Positions 46,688-49,503 of a stretch of DNA of 49,503 nt are shown in pieces (within the stretch, counting starts at the first letter, position 1; each line of letters begins with the position of its first letter). The position numbers were made by a program, and so were the translations under genes. This DNA is from Elusimicrobia bacterium GWB2_63_22 (lineage in GTDB: Bacteria > Elusimicrobiota > Elusimicrobia > Elusimicrobiales > UBA9959): contig MGUA01000014.1 in NCBI GenBank assembly GCA_001799735.1, positions 22,037-71,539 on the forward strand. The letters run 5' to 3'. The notes below the pieces were generated by a model, which worked only from the letters and a program-made list of their open reading frames with translations, searched no databases and had not been told where the DNA came from.

Positions 46688-48130
46688 CTAGGTGCCGGGC
46701 TGGTATTCGGGCTCGGCGGGGACGGCTACGGGTTTGGCGGCCTTCTTGGGGAGGGCGTTCCAGATCTTGATGGAGAGGAGGAAGCCGATGATGGCGAAAG
46801 GGATCAGGAAGACGGGCCACATCTTCCAGTTGTTCGGGTCCTTGGCCAGTTCCCCCACCGGCGTAATATGGCCGATGACGATGGACTGCATGCCCGTGCC
46901 CAGGTACACCATGCCGTCCACAATACCCGTGGCCGCGCCGGCGTTCTTGGCGCCGCCGAAGTCGGTCGTCGACGTGCCGGAGAGAATACCGTGCACGCCC
47001 GTCACCGACATCGAGATCAGCATCGTGGCGATACCTGCCCACCAGATGTTCGCGCCCAGCATCAGCGCCATGATGCCAGCGCTGGCACCCATCACGCCGT
47101 AGAGAATGGCCGCCATCGGGCCGCGGCGGGAGTTGAAGATCTTGTCCGAGCACCAGCCCGTCAGGAAAGACCCCGCCAGGCCCGTCAGCAGCAGCATCAG
47201 GCCCCAGTTGTCGGTGATCCAGAAACCTTTCTTGAAGCCCACTTCTCCGGCGAACAGCGGGTACCAGTGCATGATGCCGTTGCGCAGCACGCCGCTGCAG
47301 AACTCTATGGCGCAGACCACGATCAGTACCGGGTGCGTGATGATCTTCAGGAACACCTGCTTCACCGGCAGGCGCTCGCCGGTGGCCGATACCGATTCCT
47401 CGCCGGTGTCGAAGTCCTTGTAGCCGGCTTCGCCGGGCGTGTTGCGCAGGAAGAAGAACATGATGAGCCAGAAGAAAGCCAGCATCACGGCGGGGATGAA
47501 GAAGATCCACCAGTTCTGGTCCACGCCCGCGCCGCCCAGGCCGAAGACGGCGGCGAAGATCCGGGCCATGACGGAAGGGTCAGTTCCTGCCACCGCGCGG
47601 CTGGCCTCGGCCACCGCAAAGCCCCAGTCGAAGGCGAAGTACAGGCCGAAGGCTATCATCGCGCCGAAGATAGTGGAGAAGGTGCCGCGTTCGCGCACGT
47701 GGAACCAGGGGGCCTTCACCGTGACGATGGAGATGGCGCCGTAGCTCTGGAAGTGCATGTTCAGCGCGTAGAGGAACATGAAGGAGCTGAAAACGGAAAC
47801 GGTCCAGCCCCAGTTGGCCATGCCGTAGAGCGTGATGCCCATCAGCAGGTTCACCAGCAGCGAGCCGCCGGTGCCTATCAGCATGGCCAGGCGGCCGCCC
47901 AGCTTGTCGGCCAGCGGGCCCGTCACCAGGAACGAGAGCGCGTACACCCAGGCGCCCACGGCGAAGATCTCGCCGAACTGCGCCTTGGTCATCAGCGCGT
48001 CGCCCATCACGCTCTTTGAGACCGTCAGGTTGTAGCGGCCCATGTAGAGGAAAGCGTAGGCGAAGCCGAGAGGGACCCAGTTAAGGGCCCGGCGGAAACG
48101 GTATGCTCCGGAATGAGTAGGTGTATCCAT
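46688..48130 (-). CDS. MFS transporter, organophosphate:phosphate antiporter (OPA)-like
   Basis: 480 aa with 12 predicted helices and a central loop (about 215-255). The N-terminal RALNWVPLGFAYAFLYMGRYNLTVSK pattern and NWGWTVS..F...YALN.HFQS fit the GlpT/UhpT-type OPA family rather than sugar or drug MFS groups. Substrate unknown: a phosphate ester or an organic anion exchanged for phosphate. It converges on the catabolic operon, so it may import the operon's substrate or export its anion product, but this is only proximity. Leaderless-looking start. Confidence 0.85.
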   Translation of the reverse strand: MDTPTHSGAYRFRRALNWVPLGFAYAFLYMGRYNLTVSKSVMGDALMTKAQFGEIFAVGAWVYALSFLVTGPLADKLGGRLAMLIGTGGSLLVNLLMGITLYGMANWGWTVSVFSSFMFLYALNMHFQSYGAISIVTVKAPWFHVRERGTFSTIFGAMIAFGLYFAFDWGFAVAEASRAVAGTDPSVMARIFAAVFGLGGAGVDQNWWIFFIPAVMLAFFWLIMFFFLRNTPGEAGYKDFDTGEESVSATGERLPVKQVFLKIITHPVLIVVCAIEFCSGVLRNGIMHWYPLFAGEVGFKKGFWITDNWGLMLLLTGLAGSFLTGWCSDKIFNSRRGPMAAILYGVMGASAGIMALMLGANIWWAGIATMLISMSVTGVHGILSGTSTTDFGGAKNAGAATGIVDGMVYLGTGMQSIVIGHITPVGELAKDPNNWKMWPVFLIPFAIIGFLLSIKIWNALPKKAAKPVAVPAEPEYQPGT

Positions 48131-48136
48131 GAGAAA

Positions 48137-48142
48137 ATTATA
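48137..48142 (-). promoter_or_regulatory. -10 box of the MFS gene, 6 nt from the ATG
   Basis: A perfect TATAAT on the minus strand, followed by TTTCTC and the ATG. No Shine-Dalgarno sequence. TTCAAA about 18 nt upstream is a weak -35. Confidence 0.6.
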
Positions 48143-48217
48143 ACTTTTTGCATTGCGGCGTTTGAACCGGGCGGGTGTAAAATGCGTGTAAAGTCTTGCC
48201 GGGTCCCGTTTCCGGCC

Positions 48218-48247
48218 TTGCCTTTTACAGAATGGAATTGCTATTAT
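48218..48247 (+). promoter_or_regulatory. Promoter of the rimP-nusA operon
   Basis: TTGCCT (48218-48223), an 18-nt spacer and TATTAT (48242-48247) in an AT-rich stretch, 66 nt before the rimP ATG. Confidence 0.55.
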
Positions 48248-48261
48248 TATATATGGAAGGT

Positions 48262-48286
48262 GGCTGAAGTTCAGGCCGCTTTTTTT
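48262..48286 (+). terminator. Weak hairpin plus T7 in the rimP leader (candidate attenuator)
   Basis: GGCTGA (48262-48267) can pair with TCAGGCC (48271-48277) with one bulged G, followed by GC and seven T residues (48280-48286). It lies between the rimP promoter and start codon, so it would act on the operon's own transcript. A weak stem with a U-tract is the kind of terminator that depends on NusA. Confidence 0.45.
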
Positions 48287-48313
48287 GATAAATAGGGCAT
48301 TTCAGGGATTTCT

Positions 48314-48778
48314 ATGGATAAGTCCAAATTAGAGGCGGAAATTGAGAAGACGCTGGAACAGGGCGGTTTCGAGCTGGTAGACCTCAAGCTGGCCAGCCAT
48401 AACGGCAAGCCGCTGATCCAGCTCTTCGTGGACCGCGAGGCCGGCGGCGTGCTGCTGGACGACTGCGCGGTGCTCAGCGAGAAGGTCGGGGAATTCCTCG
48501 ACACCAACAATTTTTACGAGAACGGGTACTTCCTGGAGGTTTCCTCCCCCGGCATAGACCGCGTCCTCAAGAAGGAAAAAGATTTCAAACGCTTCATGGG
48601 CCAGCACGCCAAGGTGCGCCTGAAGCGGCCGGTCAACAATTCGCGCGTGTACTACGGCGACATAGCCGGCTTTGAAAACGGGCAGGTGCTCCTGTCCGGC
48701 GACTTAAAATTCAGCCTGGAGGATATCGAAGAGGCCCGGCTTCATCCGACCGACGACGAGATCCTGAAGGGAAAATAA
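48314..48778 (+). CDS. rimP: Ribosome maturation factor RimP
   Basis: 154 aa. N-terminal domain with GFELVDLKLASHNGKPLIQLFVD, the family segment LEVSSPGIDRVLKKEKDFKR, and a C-terminal SH3-like domain (GQHAKVRLKRPV onward). Needed for 30S subunit maturation. It is followed by nusA, the conserved rimP-nusA pairing. Confidence 0.95.
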   Translation: MDKSKLEAEIEKTLEQGGFELVDLKLASHNGKPLIQLFVDREAGGVLLDDCAVLSEKVGEFLDTNNFYENGYFLEVSSPGIDRVLKKEKDFKRFMGQHAKVRLKRPVNNSRVYYGDIAGFENGQVLLSGDLKFSLEDIEEARLHPTDDEILKGK

Positions 48779-48798
48779 CACAGGGGTAAGATAAAAAA

Positions 48799-49503
48799 AT
48801 GACCACTAACAAGGAACAGAAGAACAAATCGGACCTTTTGCTGGCGCTCGAACAGCTTGAGCGCGAGAAGAACATAAAGCGCGAAGACGTCTTCAAGACG
48901 ATCACCGACTCGCTGGTGAGCGCGCTGCGCAAGTATTTCGGCAAGACCGCCCAGATCATGGCCGGCATCGACCCCGACACCGGCGAAATGGCCGGCTTCC
49001 TGGTCAAGAAGGTGGCCGACCCCGTGGTCACCCCCGAACTCGAGATCACCGTCGAGGAGGCGCAGAAGCACATGCCGGACGCCAAGCTCGGCGACGACGT
49101 GCACATCCCCGTGCCGATCCAGGATTTCTCCCGCATAGCGGCCCAGACCGCCAAGCAGGTGCTCATCCAGAAGATCCGCGAGATCGAGAAGGTCCGCATC
49201 TTCGACGAATACAAGCCCCGCGAAGGCGAGATCGTCACCGGCCTCGTGCACCACGTGGCCGGCCGCGACATCTTCGTGGACCTCGGCAAGGCCGAGGCCA
49301 TCCTGCCCTTCTCCGAGCAGATCCGCCGCGAGCACTACAGCGTCAACCAGCGCGTGCGCGCCATCATCCACCGCGTGGACAAGGAGAACAAGGGCCTGCA
49401 GATCGTCCTCTCCCGCGCCTCCGGCAACTTCCTGAAAGCCCTGTTCGAGGCCGAAGTGCCCGAGATCGCCGAGAAGGTCATCGAGATCGTGGACGTGGTC
49501 CGC
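48799..49503 (+). CDS. nusA: Transcription termination/antitermination factor NusA (5' part, cut by window end)
   Basis: The first 235 codons, open at the right edge. N-terminal domain with LLALEQLEREKNIKREDVFKT and QTAKQVLIQKIREIEK, then the S1 domain (GEIVTGLVHHVAGRDIFVDLG, residues about 138-158) and the start of KH1 (LSRASGNFLKALFEAEVPE). NusA binds RNA polymerase and controls pausing and termination. It starts 20 nt after rimP, without a strong ribosome-binding site (GGGGTAAG is present). Confidence 0.95.
   Translation, partial: MTTNKEQKNKSDLLLALEQLEREKNIKREDVFKTITDSLVSALRKYFGKTAQIMAGIDPDTGEMAGFLVKKVADPVVTPELEITVEEAQKHMPDAKLGDDVHIPVPIQDFSRIAAQTAKQVLIQKIREIEKVRIFDEYKPREGEIVTGLVHHVAGRDIFVDLGKAEAILPFSEQIRREHYSVNQRVRAIIHRVDKENKGLQIVLSRASGNFLKALFEAEVPEIAEKVIEIVDVVR

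Overview
The window is about 49.5 kb of gene-dense, GC-rich bacterial chromosome from a diderm. Evidence for an outer membrane is a D15-type barrel protein, sedoheptulose-7-phosphate isomerase (LPS heptose) and lipoproteins with lipoboxes; MurE carries the meso-diaminopimelate-type DNPR motif. Gene content and order, a dimeric (alpha2) glycyl-tRNA synthetase and a short archaeal/eukaryal-type prolyl-tRNA synthetase fit a GC-rich member of a phylum such as Elusimicrobiota. That placement is an inference, because no rRNA gene is present.

Layout: (1) 1-6.7 kb, minus strand: a division and cell-wall (dcw) cluster, mraZ-rsmH-(56-aa gene)-ftsL-ftsI-murE-murF, running off the left edge. It is driven by a clear sigma70-type promoter with a four-repeat MraZ operator. 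(2) 6.8-16.7 kb, minus strand: the gene set usually found near the replication origin, rpmH-rnpA-yidD-yidC-jag-mnmE-(membrane protein)-mnmG-rsmG, followed by a membrane protein and a gluzincin peptidase. dnaA is not beside rpmH. (3) 16.7-20.4 kb: an intact alpha2 GlyRS diverges from recO. recO is followed by two reduced, still open genes recognisable as remnants of the bacterial GlyRS alpha (GlyQ) and beta (GlyS) subunits. (4) 20.4-23.9 kb, minus strand: nadE, an Omp85-like barrel and a Nudix hydrolase. (5) 24-34.3 kb, plus strand: rpsB-tsf-pyrH-gmhA-frr-uppS-cdsA-dxr-rseP-ispG-proS, a translation, envelope-lipid and isoprenoid operon. (6) 34.4-46.2 kb, plus strand: a catabolic operon encoding a cyclase-family hydrolase, three molybdenum-hydroxylase subunits, a nitrilase-family amidase and the three AllH/AllF/AllG (YlbF/FdrA/YlbE) proteins. 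Four unrelated secreted-protein genes, two of them AT-rich, lie inside it. (7) 46.2-48.1 kb: two foldable palindromic elements and a convergent MFS transporter of the organophosphate/anion type. (8) 48.3 kb to the end: rimP and the start of nusA.

The most interesting system is region 6. It joins a molybdenum hydroxylase, a ring-opening type hydrolase and an amidase to a putative oxamate-type carbamoyltransferase. The reading proposed here is a fermentative N-heterocycle or ureide pathway that conserves energy as carbamoyl phosphate. A second notable story is the apparent in-place replacement of bacterial GlyRS, with catalytically gutted paralogs retained. A third is a set of genes (recO, nadE, the MFS gene, murE, rpmH) with a -10-like box 6-9 nt before the start codon and no Shine-Dalgarno sequence, suggesting leaderless mRNAs.
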